A DNA stretch of 64,000 bases from Aldrovandia affinis. Lineage: Eukaryota; Chordata; Actinopteri; Notacanthiformes; Halosauridae. Both the position numbers and the translations under genes were made by a program. Positions 1 to 12,914 of this stretch are shown here, one piece after another. Positions within the stretch are counted from its first letter, which is position 1; every line of letters starts with the position of its first letter. The notes beneath the pieces are model-generated. The model was not told the DNA's origin. It was given only the letters and a program-made list of their open reading frames with translations, and ran no database searches. The stretch covers positions 496,001 through 560,000 of the forward strand of contig JAINUG010000108.1 in the NCBI GenBank assembly GCA_029706075.1, given 5' to 3'.

Positions 1-60
1 ACTACAGTGTGTGTTTGTGTGCATGAGCGCACGCGTGTGTGCGTGCACTGGTACTGTAGG

Positions 61-930
61 TACTGTACATTTTGTATTGTATTACAATATATTTGCTAAG
101 ACGTGCAGTAAAATAATAAATCTTCAATATTAAAAACAGAGTGCTTCTTTAGAAGTGCACGCTTATGTGTGCATATCTTTATTTAATTTGATTTAGATGG
201 ATTTCGAGAGGGCTGGAAGTAAACTTTATTGACATTTGAAATTTGGCATGCTTTCATGCTCTTCACACTGGGCATATTCTCTAAGGGCCAATATATCTTA
301 TAGATATGAATTCATTATTCACTGAGCTTACCAGTCTACAATTCTGGAACTGAAACAGGCTTTCCTTTTATTGAATGAGACAGTACTACACCCAAAGAGC
401 AATTCGAAGCAAATTAAACGACACACACTACTGCTAGTAACAGTCAATCTTCACTCATAAACCCATCCTATAAGATAAATCAGAGATCAATAAGGAAAAT
501 ATCTTCTGCATTCTTTTTTCTTGGATGTAATTAATACGTGGGTTTAAACCTTCTGAGTGTTTCATCCCATTGAGACACTTGTTCTTGGTTTCTTTGTTCG
601 GTAATTCACCATACGGTCTGGATCAGGATTTTGACTCTTTCTGTGCCGGTTGTGGCCAGGAGCCCCATTGGCCAATGCATATTTGGCCATAGTGTCGCCT
701 AGGGAGGGTGAGTATACTCCACCTCATCACTCACTCATAACTCCTCTGATCAATTAGGTGATCTGCCTGCACCAGCTGCATTAGTTTTGCAGTCCCCTGC
801 ATGTGTGCTTTTGATAGTTAACTGACAGATGAGATTAAAAGATCATAACCATTTTCAAACAATATATAGATGTCTTCATCAAGTCTTAAAAAAACAAGAT
901 TTCAATTCCATTTGCATGGATGGAAAAAGT
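61..930. other. No gene seen; possible SINE remnant at about 600-805
   Basis: AT-rich sequence with no recognisable coding region. Bases 1-60 are a TG-rich simple stretch. About 600-805 is more GC-rich and contains a 'gccccattggccaatgcat' block and an 'agggagggtgag' block, which resemble decayed fish SINE interiors. I cannot define its ends, so no element is called. Confidence 0.4.
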
Positions 931-1300
931 GTTTTTAGCCCATTTTTATCCCCCATATATTATTTTTTCATTTCATATGTCCAATCATATTCATAAGCCC
1001 AGCTCATCGCTACAACATCCTCCATCAATTCAGGAGACTGCAGACCAGAACATGTTTCCCTCCAACCACCACAGTTCTTTACACTCTGCAGTCCTTCAAC
1101 TGCCGGCAAATGCCCAATGACCAATGCCCAAAGTGGGCAATGCCCAAGGGACGGCCTTGCCTATTAAAACCCTCCATCCCTGGGCAAGGCTGCGAGGCTG
1201 CCAGCCACAGTCTACACTGACACAGGATTCAATACCAGACTGTGGAGTGCATCACATTCAGTTAATACACTGGGTTGAAGTTTATTCAGTGCCCACCCAG
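931..1300 (-). repeat. SINE-A copy 1 (tRNA-headed SINE, 3' tail at about 931)
   Basis: This is one of four copies in the window of a ~340-410 bp SINE. Read on the minus strand, the head lies near 1300 (ctgggtgggcactg). A central block follows (gtctggtattgaatcc, tgtcagtgtagactg) that aligns to the copy at 35965-36320 (gtctggtattatatcc, tgccagtgccgactg). The 3' end near 931 has the A-rich tail 'gggggataaaaatggg' seen in the other copies. The copy is old and diverged. The short plus-strand frames across it (from 920 and 1124) are incidental. Confidence 0.6.
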
Positions 1301-1384
1301 AAAAAAACGGTCCTTTTAATAGATCACTATTTGTATGACAATGCATGATGGATAACATATGTCTCCAGATTATGCTTTCCAGTG

Positions 1385-1740
1385 GACACTGGGCAGTTGC
1401 TAAGGCGCGAGACGAGCGCATGCGGAGGAGCCCGCAGATTGTGCCTGCCGCCCCCGCCGCACAACCAGTGGCGGAGTCGCGCCCAGGCCGTGCCCAGCTG
1501 GTGGATCTCAGCAGACCTTCCCGGTCTCAATAGAGCTTCTCAACAGGCAACGAGAGAGCGCTGTCCTCAAAAGCCTGCATGCAGCACAGTGGCCACTCTG
1601 TGCGCCATGCGTCCCGGGCCACACAACAGTGAGGTTCACCAGCACGCCCGCCAAGTCAGCATTCTTATGCAGATTGATGGCCCTTGAATGCGCAGTGAAC
1701 CTGAAATAGGCCCTGGCAGCGGCCGCCCATTCTGCCCCAG
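1385..1740. other. CpG-rich patch, nature unknown
   Basis: Against a strongly AT-rich and CpG-poor background this block has clustered CpGs (for example ggcgcgagacgagcgcatg and gccgcccccgccgcacaacc). A 101-codon plus-strand frame (1382-1687) and a minus-strand frame cross it, but neither matches a protein family I recognise. It could be a CpG-island promoter or first exon, or a GC-rich interspersed repeat. Confidence 0.35.
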
Positions 1741-2654
1741 CAGCAAGCTTTCTTCATTAAGCTGTTTGAGAAAATTAACTGTGGACTTTGATCATACCTC
1801 TGTCCTGCGGAGTCATGACGAGCACTCCCCTTTCCTACCGTATACACTGAAGGGGGTGGAATGCTGACATATACAGTACAATGGATTCAAGGAGTCGCTC
1901 GAAACAAAGGCCTTTGGTTTTACACTGTATTTGCATATTCCAGAAGTCTTTTATGAATGGCTGCCAAACAGTTTGAGATGCCATCGCTACATAAAACCTT
2001 AGCCTTTCTTAACATCAATCAGTACGTTTACGTCCTGTTTTATGTACGTTGCACATTTAGACAATCCATAATATCTCTAGCTCAATTCTGGCCTGGATTC
2101 AATCAATATTTTGTTCTTAACTTTGACTGACACTTTAATGCTAGTGTTTTTTCAAGTTCAGCAATCAACAAAATTAACTCATTGAACTGTTTGTGAAACA
2201 AAAACCTTTAATTTAATTGTAAATCAGAGTTAAGGACAAATGTTAATTGAATTTGTCTTAGGAAATGAGATAACGATAAAATACTAAATTGAAAACCACA
2301 CTGGTCATATTGCATTTGATGATAATAATAATTATGAAATGAATAGTTCTGGTCCCGATGCTGATTGGTCAACCAGACTTCCTAGCAGTGCCGATAGTTA
2401 TGATAAAGCACAGTGAAATTGAATTTTCGTAAATCATTTTAGTATGACTGCACCTTCCACTGCCATAAACATCCCGGATATGAAACAATTTAAGCTGTCA
2501 ATTGTAATACAAATTATGATTTTTGATTCTTAGCCTCCTTGGTTGAATGTCCAGATCCTTATTGGTGCGCAGAGAAATACATAGGCCTCAACTTCAAAAC
2601 AACAATGAATAAGATTATTTGTGAATCTTGGTTAAGTTCAAAAATTGAACTTTC
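1741..2654. other. No gene seen
   Basis: Unique-looking AT-rich sequence with stops in all frames. No repeat family recognised. Confidence 0.5.
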
Positions 2655-2876
2655 ATTGCTTAGTGACTGAATAGGGAACTGGACTCAGAGGTTGCAGGTT
2701 CGATTCCCAGGTGGGTGCACTGCTGTTGTACCCTTGAGCAAGGTAATTAAGCTGAATTGCTTCAGTAAAAATATCCAGCTGTATAAATGGATTGTATGTA
2801 AAGAAGTGTCAATTGTGTAAGTCGCTCTGGATAAGAGCGTCTGCTAAATGGCTAAAATGTACATGTAAATGTAATG
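2655..2876 (+). repeat. UnaSINE-like tRNA-derived SINE, copy 1
   Basis: The element keeps a B-box-like motif (ggttcgattccc), then the middle segment 'acccttgagcaaggtaatta' and 'atatccagctgtataaatgg'. It ends in the L2-type tail 'tcgctctGGATAagagcg' followed by 'tctgctaaatgg' and degenerate TGTAA repeats. The GGATA loop on a GC stem is the feature known from the 3' end of eel LINE UnaL2 RNA, which such SINEs borrow for reverse transcription. The 5' tRNA head is degraded (A box not recognisable). Confidence 0.8.
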
Positions 2877-3244
2877 AATAACTTTGAAGAGGAAGCAATA
2901 TGGATATCTCTGGATGGATCCATTTTATAGAATGTTCTGCCTAACAACACCCATGCTGATATTCATGATACAACATCATTTCGTATCGTTTTAATATTGT
3001 AGCATGTTTACAATAGTAAAGATGAGTAGATGATATATTGTGATTTTGTCTTCAATAGTGGTGGTGGGGCACTAAATGGAGGCATTATCATTAAAACAAA
3101 TGCAAATTGATAGTTTAATTCATGTAAGATGACAATAATGCACATTTCAAGTGTGATAAAGAATCACATGATTTAAAAATCAGATTTCCATGGACCTTTA
3201 GTGAATTAAACATGCAATTTAGGGGATGTCGTTTTTTTGTTTCA
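2877..3244. other. No gene seen
   Basis: AT-rich unique sequence; nothing recognised. Confidence 0.5.
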
Positions 3245-3585
3245 GATTTTTTCCCATTTTTCTCCCAATTTAGTGCCCAATTATACCCTCTATTTATTTC
3301 GAGTCACCCTCCCCACGAACTGCTAATTCCCAGAGGCCAGCGATGATCCCCTTACTCTGAGACAGAACTCACCTCCCTTTCTGGAGATGCCCTTCACGCT
3401 TCTCGGCAAGTTTGTGCCGGCTCACCCTCCCCTGTGGCTCCCAACAGCCCCCGATCAGGGCTCCCAGCCAGTCTGGCACAGTTGGGTTTCAAACCACGAC
3501 CGCAATAGGCAGCTCACACTTGCAAAGCACCAGTTTGAAGCGAGTTTGTTAGACTGCTGCGCTATCTGAGGCCCCCACGGGATGT
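3245..3585 (-). repeat. SINE-A copy 2
   Basis: On the minus strand the head lies near 3585 (gcctcagatagcgcagcag, tRNA A-box region) with a B-box-like 'gtggtttgaaaccc' about 85 bp in. The 3' tail near 3245 reads 'aaattgggagaaaaatggg' and continues A-rich. The same tail type (attccaaattgggataaaaa) ends the plus-strand copy at 46735-47142. The plus-strand frame at 3387-3569 is a shadow. Confidence 0.65.
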
Positions 3586-6397
3586 AGTTAAAAAAAAATA
3601 GGGCACATATCAAGGACTTTATTTGGCTCATATATATTGGTTTCATTATCATATATTGATGATCTGTGTATGTATTGGATTTTTATTTTCATATGTAATC
3701 GTTTATTATTGGCATAGGTATTGAATTGTTATCGGTGTATGCATTGGCTAATTTACATAAATTGTTATTTGTTTACATATGCTATATCAGGTCAAAGTCA
3801 TCCTACATCAGCAAAAAGATTACTTGCAAGTCAAATCAGAATAACCCTCACTAAGAAGAAATCAATAAATGACAAACCAGTATATAAGATTCAAACCAAC
3901 ATAACCAATAATAGATTTTTTTACATTTTCTAAAAAGCTCCGCATAGATAGTCATTATCTCTTGTTGGCTTATTGTTAACGGAACCCATCTGACATTTCT
4001 TGCACCCAGGCCCAATAGAAGCTACAATAGACTTTGAAGCCATTTATATACACAACTCCCATATTTATGTATGTCAGTGTGCTGACGCGATGAAATGGAA
4101 TCTGTCGTTATTTTGTCTATTGAGATTTTGCAGGCTTACAAGTGAAGTAGCACTTCATTGAAGCTGAACACTGCAGGCTTTATTCTCCTGTGAAGTGCTT
4201 AGCATTCCTTCTAACTGGCACTGGCATGCGGAATATTCATCCTTTGTAATACCATCTTTTTCCTTTTGTTCTACCAGGAATGTTTTTTAGCTCATTGGCT
4301 TTGAAGTGATTCTCTGAGTTGTGATCTCAAGGTTATTCTTCTGGCCTGCCATTAATCCTGTCATACAGCATCTCCTACTTCAAGCCTGTGACTTCTTGAA
4401 ACATTAGCTGAAGCACAGGGGACAACAATAAAAACTATGCTGCCATTAAATTGTTAGCTAGAAACAAAATACCCGCTTTCTCCCCAGCAAATCTTTCTGG
4501 TTTTTCATCCAAGGTATGTAACACCTGGCCCCAGGGAGGGTGAGCTAAGCGAGATCATAGTGTTTCAGAATCAACACCTGACCTGCCCCTTCCCTTTGCT
4601 GTTTGGTTAACTCTATGAATATTAATGATCTCAACATTAAAAATTGAATACATGCTTTGCAATAATTTTGACCAAAAGTTCAGCATTTTTCTTATGCATT
4701 CCAGTACAAATTTCTAGGTTGGCTTTTGATTCTTTATGTTAAGTTTCATTAAAGGGCAACTTGAGAAGTTTTTTGAGAAATTGCCCATGTTTTCCTCTGC
4801 AGTTATCATTTAATACATATGGTTGATTGGAACTTAAAATGAATTTATGGAATCAGCCATCAGGGGGAAAAAATAAGTAAAAGAACACAGGGAATGTGGT
4901 AAGTTGGACTTCCTGAGCACACATTGAGCTCTTTGAGGGCTCCTTTATTTGTGTGTTGTATGTCAGACCAAACACTTCCCAAGGGGTATTATTTTCACGT
5001 AGAACCACCCTGAGTGCCTTTTAAAGCAAATAGAATGAAACCGGTGTACATTGAGCCCAGAAATAAATAACTTAGTTAATCTGGGCACAGCCTTCTCTCC
5101 GAGCCTGAAAGGATATCCCTCTGACAGAGAGAACAGATTGAAATATTCCCCCACTCACACTTCAGGCAAAATGCAAAACCAACACAGCCACTCAAATCAA
5201 ATGTAAAAGTGCCTCTTGCCAAACATGCGTAGCATTTTCCAGCCTGTTGATTTTAGAAGCAATTATGTACTTTGATAAATGTGATGAAATACTACATTTC
5301 TTCATTAAACGTCCGTGGCTTTACCTCTAGAAGACTACTCTGTGGCTTGGCTTAGATGTCACATGAAAAATGACACCAGTGTCATCAAGCCCCGCACCCC
5401 AGATAAAAACAACCTCCATTGTCAACCACTTAGAGTTGACAGTCAGGATCAAGACAAATGACAGAATTGCATTTTGGATTCCGGTAACAGCTGGCAAAGA
5501 AAGGGAGGAAGAAAGAGGGACATTTTTGAAGTAAATATTGTGAAGTGAGATCTAAGGTGTGCATTGATACTGACAAGGCGTTATGCTTTTGCTTCTGAGC
5601 TAAATAGAATACCAGTAAAGACTGGTTCAAAAACTGGTTTCCCCCTTCCTGGGAAAGTCCAGAGGTAGTTTTTGATCTCTCAGTTTGACAGAGAAAGAGA
5701 AGCATTTCATTAGGTCAGATAGTCCACACACCAAGACGTCTTTGCAATATCAGTACTTAATAAGATTCATATAATACTTACTTTAAAGCAAAGCTATTTT
5801 TGTCTGTTGGCAGGATACAATTTTAGAATAGCAACAGCTTTGAGTGGTATCTTGTTTTGAATTATCACTTACATTAGGGTTAACTCAGGACTACAGAATT
5901 CTGCAATGCATCATAGATTATGCTTTATCTGCACTGTGTTTCATGACCTTTAAATGGAATAATAGCTTGCAGCTCAGAGCTGCATAAACAGTGACTGTAT
6001 AGAGACAAAAAACACTATTCAGGTTGGACATGACTCAGTCTGTCCTTCTGTTGAAGGCCTTGCAGCGTCACTTATTTTGGCTTGGAGGAGAATATTTAGC
6101 ATGTATTGTTCTGAGAATCTGTCAATGTTGTAAACCAGTGGTTAAATAAATGGATATGTGGGATGTCATATTTTATTCATTTATTCATGAACTTAACTTT
6201 TTTATGTAAGTATTGTTATCAGTTTTATAATGACTAACCTGCATTCTCTGCCATCAAAAAATAATGTATAACATTTATTTTATTTTAAATGCACTGTAGT
6301 GAATGATACTGACTGAAGTCAGGTATGTAACATCATTTTTAATGATGTAATTTATGAGATGGTCATGGTAGTCACTAGTTACTATTTTAAGTAACTC
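3586..6397. other. No gene seen; candidate conserved noncoding DNA at 4060-4530 and 4960-5360
   Basis: No exon is supported. Two intervals (about 4060-4530 and 4960-5360) are less AT-skewed, free of recognisable repeats, and rich in short homeobox/SOX-like words such as ccattaatcc and acaataaaaa. That is how vertebrate noncoding regulatory elements often look. This is an impression from composition, not a comparison. Minus-strand frames at 4963-5154 and 5430-5705 resemble no known protein. Confidence 0.35.
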
Positions 6398-6590
6398 ACT
6401 GGCATAGTGTGGTATAATGGTTAGGGAACTGGGCTTGTAACATTAAGGTTGCAGGTTCAATCCCCAGGTGGGACACTGCCGTTGTACCCTTGAGCAAGGT
6501 ACTTAACCTGAATTGCTTCAGTTAATATCCAGCTGTATAATTGGATTGTATGTAAAGGAAATGTAAACTGTAAGTCGCTCTGGATAAGAG
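6398..6590 (+). repeat. UnaSINE-like SINE, copy 2, 3' truncated
   Basis: A good tRNA-like head is present: A box 'tggtataatgg' and B box 'ggttcaatccc'. The segments 'acccttgagcaaggtactta' and 'tatccagctgtataattgg' follow. The element stops inside the stem-loop, right after 'cgctctggataagag', and lacks the TGTAA tail. It is nearly identical in its first 150 bp to the copy at 43125-43352. Confidence 0.85.
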
Positions 6591-9500
6591 AAAGTCACAA
6601 AAGGATTTAAAGGATTTTTTTTTACTCACAAAAGTACCAATGATGACTAAAATAAATGAAGGCACCAGCACACCTGCATCATTGGGTAGCATTGACTACA
6701 TATGTGAGCTGTGAGATATGCCTGAGATGAAAATGTACTGTGAAAAAATCAGGAAGCGTACATAATGCATGTTTTCCCATGGTATGTTTGAAGGTACCTT
6801 ACATGGAAATTGTATTTGCTCACCAAACAATAGCCAAAGAGATCTTTCCAGTAGTTTGACAATTTATTTCAGGTTTGAATGTGCACTGATGGTGAAAAGT
6901 CAATGACTGGTGGGCAAAGTGGAGTAACATTAGTGGCATGAGTGCAAGCTATGACTACTAATGTTCTGTGGGCGCTGTGTGGCATACATAGAGAAGCTCT
7001 AACGTTACCTTCTAAAAATATTTCAGCTAACGCGAGAGAGGTGCTGAACACCACTGTGAAAATATAACTATACTATAACAGCACATTTCAAGCATGTTCT
7101 ACACTTCACAAACAACAGGGACTAAACATGTGATAATGTTTTTCTCACATGTAAGTATTGCACATATGGTGCAATGTCACCCTATTGTTTTTGGTGGTTT
7201 TCTTCAGCTACTACTTACCACACAGATTGATAAATGAACACTAAAGCTGTCAGGCAGGTGGGGAAAAACTATGCCAAATGTCCCAGACACTCAGATGAAA
7301 ATCCAATATAAATAAATCGTTAAATCATCCATAGTACATTGGAGAGGTGTTCCATGCCATGAGAAATGTTTTCCAGTAAAAATGAGCTAGGTTAATCATA
7401 TTGAATTTCCACACAATTATTAAAAATGGCATATTAGTGAATGCAAAATATCATTAAAGAGCTGGTTTTGTAGCAGGAGGGTTACCAGTTTAAAGTCTTG
7501 TAGACTAGATTGTCTCTATATTATGCTTGAAATTAGTAGATAATTGTATACTTTTGCCTCATATAATTTGTAATTTGTCTATTTGGTTGTCACTTGTTAT
7601 GTGCTTGCAGTAAATGCTTGACCTTTAATTAATCAACACTCCTGAGCTCTCTATTCTCAAAGTGAGTAGTCTCTTTCGGTGGCTTTCCAATGCTGTTTTA
7701 TTACAAGGTCACTGGATCGAACTGAGAGACATGATGAATTTTTAATTAGTTTTAAAATAAGACATAGAGCCAATAAAGTGTTTAAATACATTGCAGAAAA
7801 GTTTCTGTAATTATATTGACACTTACCTTTGCATGTGCTTGGCCCTCCAAATTGCTATTATGTAGCTATTATTTATTATTATTAGAGGTCCAACCATTGA
7901 AGCTATTGCATTTTTTAATGGATTTTATTTCATACAGATTCTCAGAAATGCATGGAGGTCAGTGAAGGCTTCAACAATAACCCACCATAGGCATATGGCA
8001 TGAACCAGACACATGGTGGTGCTATAAAAAATACATTGAAATAACCCATATAACATAGGGGTTTGGAACTTGGTACAGATGTCCTTCAGCTCTAATTGAA
8101 GCTTCTGTCCTGTAATATATAACTTATTATGTTGGTGATTCACTATAACTATAATATTTGAAAAACACCTGCACAAACTTGGTAGATATATATTTGTCTT
8201 GCTTTATCTAATTTGAGAACCAAACATTTCTAAGACAAAAGACCTCAGAATGGCAAGCCAATCAATGCAAATAGCATCTGAATAATTATGTAAATACGCC
8301 CAAAAACATGGTCGCAAAGAGCCAGTCAGCTCTGAGAAATGATTTCCTAGTCCTCACTACCCGTAAGGCTGATTTTCACAGAACTTGGCAGTGCATATTT
8401 TCATGCCATCTTTCATATTTGTAAGGTTCAGATTTTCATTTGTGACAGTGGCTGCCATAAGCAATATGGTTGCAATGAAACAGGTTTTCACACATTTGAA
8501 TATAATAATCATATCATCACAATTACATAAGGTAAATACTTATACTGAGACTTTCTCATAGGTCACTGTCCACAAGTCTGGGTCAAGTCTGAAGTCTTTC
8601 AGGGCAGCCCTCAGAGTTCACAGGTTAATAAAGTTAACCTGTCGGGGAAACCTGACCTGACGTTTCAAACCTGGTAAATGCATGTGTGATTATTTTGAAT
8701 TTTTGGACATCCTTTATAATAATAGATAATAGAGTTCCAAGGTACCTGACTGACAAGTTTGAGCATTTTTTTAATCAATTAGATTCAATGTCAACCTTTT
8801 TTTAAAACTAATTTACCTTCTCTGTATTAGACTACAGGTTTAGATTAGGTCATAACATCATAGGCTTCCATTGCAGTCTTTTGGCTTATGCAAGAACTAC
8901 ATTTCTGAGTAGAGCAATGATACATTGATACTTCCTGTATCTCCATGCTTGTAGCCCATTCTGCACCTCAATCCTGGATTCAGGAGGAGCCAGATCCCTT
9001 GGGTAAATTCTAAATGCATCAATTTACACAGGTCCCATTTGAACAAAACATAATTTGATTAATCACTGTTGTCTTTATATTTATACAATTCCAAATTGTA
9101 TGTGCAAGTCTGGCTGCCACAACTAACTTTTTGGCATTTAACAATATAATGGTCATATTTAACAGTTCAGAATACATTTTTATTTTTGAGTATGACAAAG
9201 CATTTGCATACACTTGTGTACTTTGCCCTCAAATGTAAGTAGCCCATTTTGTTAACTTATTTGCAGTTAATGCTCGTAAATCTATTCCTCAACACTCTTA
9301 ATCTCTGGATCCTATTGTTAAATAGGATGCCCTTCTTATATCCAGATAGCTTGGGTTCAATACAATCCATGGGAATGTAACTTCTCAAAAGTGCCATAAA
9401 ACTATTAAAAACTTTAAAGACTGAAAATATTCAATTTCTCTTACATTAACCAGAACATCGCTTGATATAAATGGTTAAACATATATATACAATTTATAAT

Positions 9501-12306
9501 GATCCACATTTGATTACATTTTAATATTAAATAAGTCTTCACATTTTTTAAACCTTTCAAATATGATTAAAAGTTTAATAAGATTAATTATTAAGATGAA
9601 TATTTTAATTTGTTGTCATCCATATTTGGGAACATGAAAAATCTGCTAAACTTTTATTCCACTTTATCCCCCAAAAATACACAAATAATGTACATGGAAG
9701 TGTGTCTTTTAGTAGAATTTGAAAGGAATTACACTGATAAATCCATTAAGAAAGGGCACTTGGGCTTTTGCTCTATTTTTGACAACCATGGGTGCCTCCA
9801 CACCATCCAACTATACAAACCAAGAACACAACAGACAAACAGTGGCATTTCAATCCTCATTAGCCAAAGATTTTTTGTGAATATAGAACTCTCTATTTTA
9901 ATTACCCTGAACCAAAGTGATCATGACCCCCACTGTTTTTGGAGATTGTCATGGCACTGGAGAAAGAAATTAAACATGTATTGTTCCACAAAAGAGATCA
10001 ATGCATTCCTTGCATGCAGTTGTGAGCTGGTGTGAATGAGGCAACCCTTCCCCATTGTCTGCCACACTCTGAAAACTTCTTCATGGGTCAGACATGTGGA
10101 AGAATGATGAATAGTGAACACATTTAGATCTCTGCTGACTGAAAAATTACCCCATTGTACTGTTCCTTCATGAATTCTGATCTTTATATATTTGACAAGA
10201 ATTAAACCTTTTATAAAGCAATTCACACAATACCATCATTCAAAAAAGTAGACACATTATACAAGTAGTGACTGATGATGCATCAACAACAAATTAGTGT
10301 TATAAATATTTTTATGACTGTGCTTATTTAATAGATGGTTGTGCATAGCACATTCAGTGAACATTTATTGCTCCTTCTATTTATTCATTTTGCAAGGAAG
10401 CTGCTAAGATCCATCTGAAGTTTAATTTTGGGAGTTTACAAATGAGGCCAAGAGTGCTCATCACGCATAATCTCCTGCCAGTATTTATACTAATGAGAGA
10501 TTAAGATTTAAAAGGATGGGGAAAAGTAGAGGACAGTGACCTAGAAATCATGGTTGCTGCACGAGCAATAATTCTACTTGGAAAAACGTAAAAATATCAT
10601 TAAAAAACCTGAAAGCAGACATAAAATAGCTGGTCTAATTTCTATGTACCAAAGACAATTATGAGGCATTTAAAATAGCATTCTGTAAAAATTCTGAAAA
10701 CAAAGACGCACACACAATTTACAGGGGTTTAGTCACTGTGAGTTTCCTTTAGATTAATAGTTAAATCTGTTTCATGTATACATATGTATACCTGGGGTGA
10801 GTGTGCTAAACTGGCTGGAAATATACAAGTTACCTATGAAACAGTCATCTTACTTCACCTTTCAAATTTTGAGAGTAGCTTGCTCTAATGTACAATGTAT
10901 AATCCCAAATTGCCCAAATTCACAATTGAATTGGTATATGATTGCTGCTCAACTAAAATTATGCACATACAATTGTTTGATTGACTTCCCTTTGTGTCAT
11001 AAATTAATCAAATGCCTTTCAATTGCATTGTGATGTGAATAACATATGAATTGATTATTAGATTATTTGACAGTAACCTATGTCCCAGCCCTATATCCAG
11101 CAAGTTGTGATGTGATTCCTTCAAATATTCTTTTATCCTCTCCACAGTGCCTACCATCAATTTCAGGGGTGTGTCTGTTCCCAGAAAAAAAAGCCATCTG
11201 CTTCTAATTTTCTTATAAATGGAGGGTTGAACATATGTGTCAAGATCTGTTACACTCGCATCTTGCATTTGTGTGCCTGCCACTGCACCTACTTGCTGTT
11301 TATCCCATAATAGACCATTACATCTTCAGAGACACAAATGACCCATTACAGGAAAGGAAGATGGAATGGGCCATGCATCATATGGGACAGTAAGAGCTGC
11401 CTGATCAGTTCCTGTTGAGCCCTCCTAACCTTTTTCTCATCCCATTTGTTGCTTAATGCTTCCACTGTTTATTTAACCACAATTACCCATCCAACAACCA
11501 TCTATGAAAGCACACTCGCTCCACTTCAGGGTTAGGATTTTATTTCATAAAAGCAGTACAATTTCAATTAGGTAGTGGATGGTTGTGTAATGTAGTCTGG
11601 CCTGATATTCTGAGAGGTTCTTAAAAGTGGCGCCAGAAATGTGTTTTTTTCCTTCTTTCAAGATGTGTAGTCCTATGAAGATATTTCTTCTTGAAATGAG
11701 AGAAAAATGTTGAATGTGAGTCAAGAGGAAGCATTGACAGGAGTCAAGAGTGACCCTCCAGCGTAGGAGTAAGAGGATGGAGTGAGTCCTCAATATATGC
11801 TTCAACATGAAAATATTACAATTGTTTATCCTCCCCAGACTTCCAGAATTATATGGCCAGAATCACCCCCTCCCACCCCACAAGCATAACTGGTTAAATT
11901 AATCCCTGCCTCTCCCACCTAAAATAAACACCACACAACTCAGTATTTTGAATAAGGTTGGCAGAATGCACAGGCTAACCGAGCCAACTGTGTTCGTATT
12001 GAGAGAACATGTGTGCTCTGTGTGATCTCACCAAAACCTACAAGAGTTTAAAATTAGAGGCAAGCCCTGCCCAGCCCTTTAATATAGATGTGGGTGCATA
12101 CACAATAAAAAGGAAAAAATCTTCCACAACAAATTTCCAATAAAACATTACAAAAATTCCGAGATCATGTGCACAAAGGTACCAAATACAAAAACATATA
12201 TAAAAAAACACCATAAAAAAACACATATTTTCATTATCATAATTTGCACGATAATCAGATTTTATATTTTATCATTTTACTTTTGTAAGTTCCCATTTGG
12301 CACATA
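6591..12306. other. No gene seen across 5.7 kb
   Basis: Long AT-rich stretch without a recognised repeat or exon. A 141-codon plus-strand frame (9610-10035) has no recognisable domain and is probably chance. About 10385-10570 is a better-balanced, repeat-free block (aatctcctgccagtatttat region) that could be conserved noncoding sequence. Confidence 0.45.
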
Positions 12307-12914
12307 CACTCAGTGGCCACTTTATTAGGTACACCATTGTAATACTGGGACCCCCCTTTGCCCCCAGAACAGCCTGAATTCTTCGTGGCATGGATTCAAC
12401 AAGGTGCTGGAAACATTCTTCAGAGATTTTGGTCCATGTTGACATGATAGCATCACGCAGTTGCTGCAGATTTGTTGGTTGCACATTCATGTTGCGAATC
12501 TCCCATTCTACCACATCCCAAAGGTGCTCTATTGGACTGAGATCTAGTGACTGTGGAGGCCATACCATTGTTGTAACGTGTTGTTGTTTGAGTTACTGTC
12601 GCCTTCCTGTCAGCTTGAACCAGTCTGGCCATTCTCCTCTGACCTCTCTCATTAACAAGGCATTTTCGCCCACAGAACTGGATGTTTTAATTTTTGCACC
12701 ATTCTCAGTGAACTGTAGAGACTGTTGTGCATGAAAATTCCATGAGATCAGCAGTTTCTGAGTTACTCACACCATTCAGATTTTTGGTCTGAACAACAAC
12801 TGAACCTCTTGACCATATCTGCATGCATTGAGTTGTTGGCAGATGATTGGCTGATTAGATAATTGCATTAAAGAGCAGGTGTACAGGTGTACCTAATAAA
12901 GTGGCCACTGAGTT
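12307..12914 (-). mobile_element. Tc1/mariner-type element, 608 bp, deleted
   Basis: Terminal inverted repeats of about 27 bp are clear: the left end reads cactcagtggccactttatt and the right end is its near-perfect complement, ending aataaagtggccactgagtt. TA dinucleotides sit just outside both ends, as expected for a TA target duplication. The interior carries the end of a transposase on the minus strand and a short upstream segment. The catalytic core is mostly missing, so this is a non-autonomous deletion derivative of a family common in fish genomes. Confidence 0.88.
12320..12568 (-). pseudogene. C-terminal remnant of Tc1/mariner transposase
   Basis: The frame begins MVWPPQSLDLSPIEHLWDVV, which contains the WPxQSxDLxPIExLWxxL signature around the third catalytic acidic residue of Tc1-type DD(E/D) transposases. 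After it come about 45 residues of typical C-terminal helix sequence (TWTKISEECFQHLVESMPRR) leading to VLGAKGGPS. The frame then runs on into the terminal inverted repeat and stops at 12272. The N-terminal DNA-binding domain and the first two catalytic acids are absent, so the product cannot be active. The plus-strand frame at 12390-12734 is its shadow. Confidence 0.88.

Noticed and set aside
9610-10035. 141-codon plus-strand open frame
   Set aside because: No family similarity or conserved motif; overlapped by another frame on the minus strand and consistent with chance.
12390-12734. 114-codon plus-strand frame
   Set aside because: Antisense shadow of the Tc1/mariner transposase remnant.
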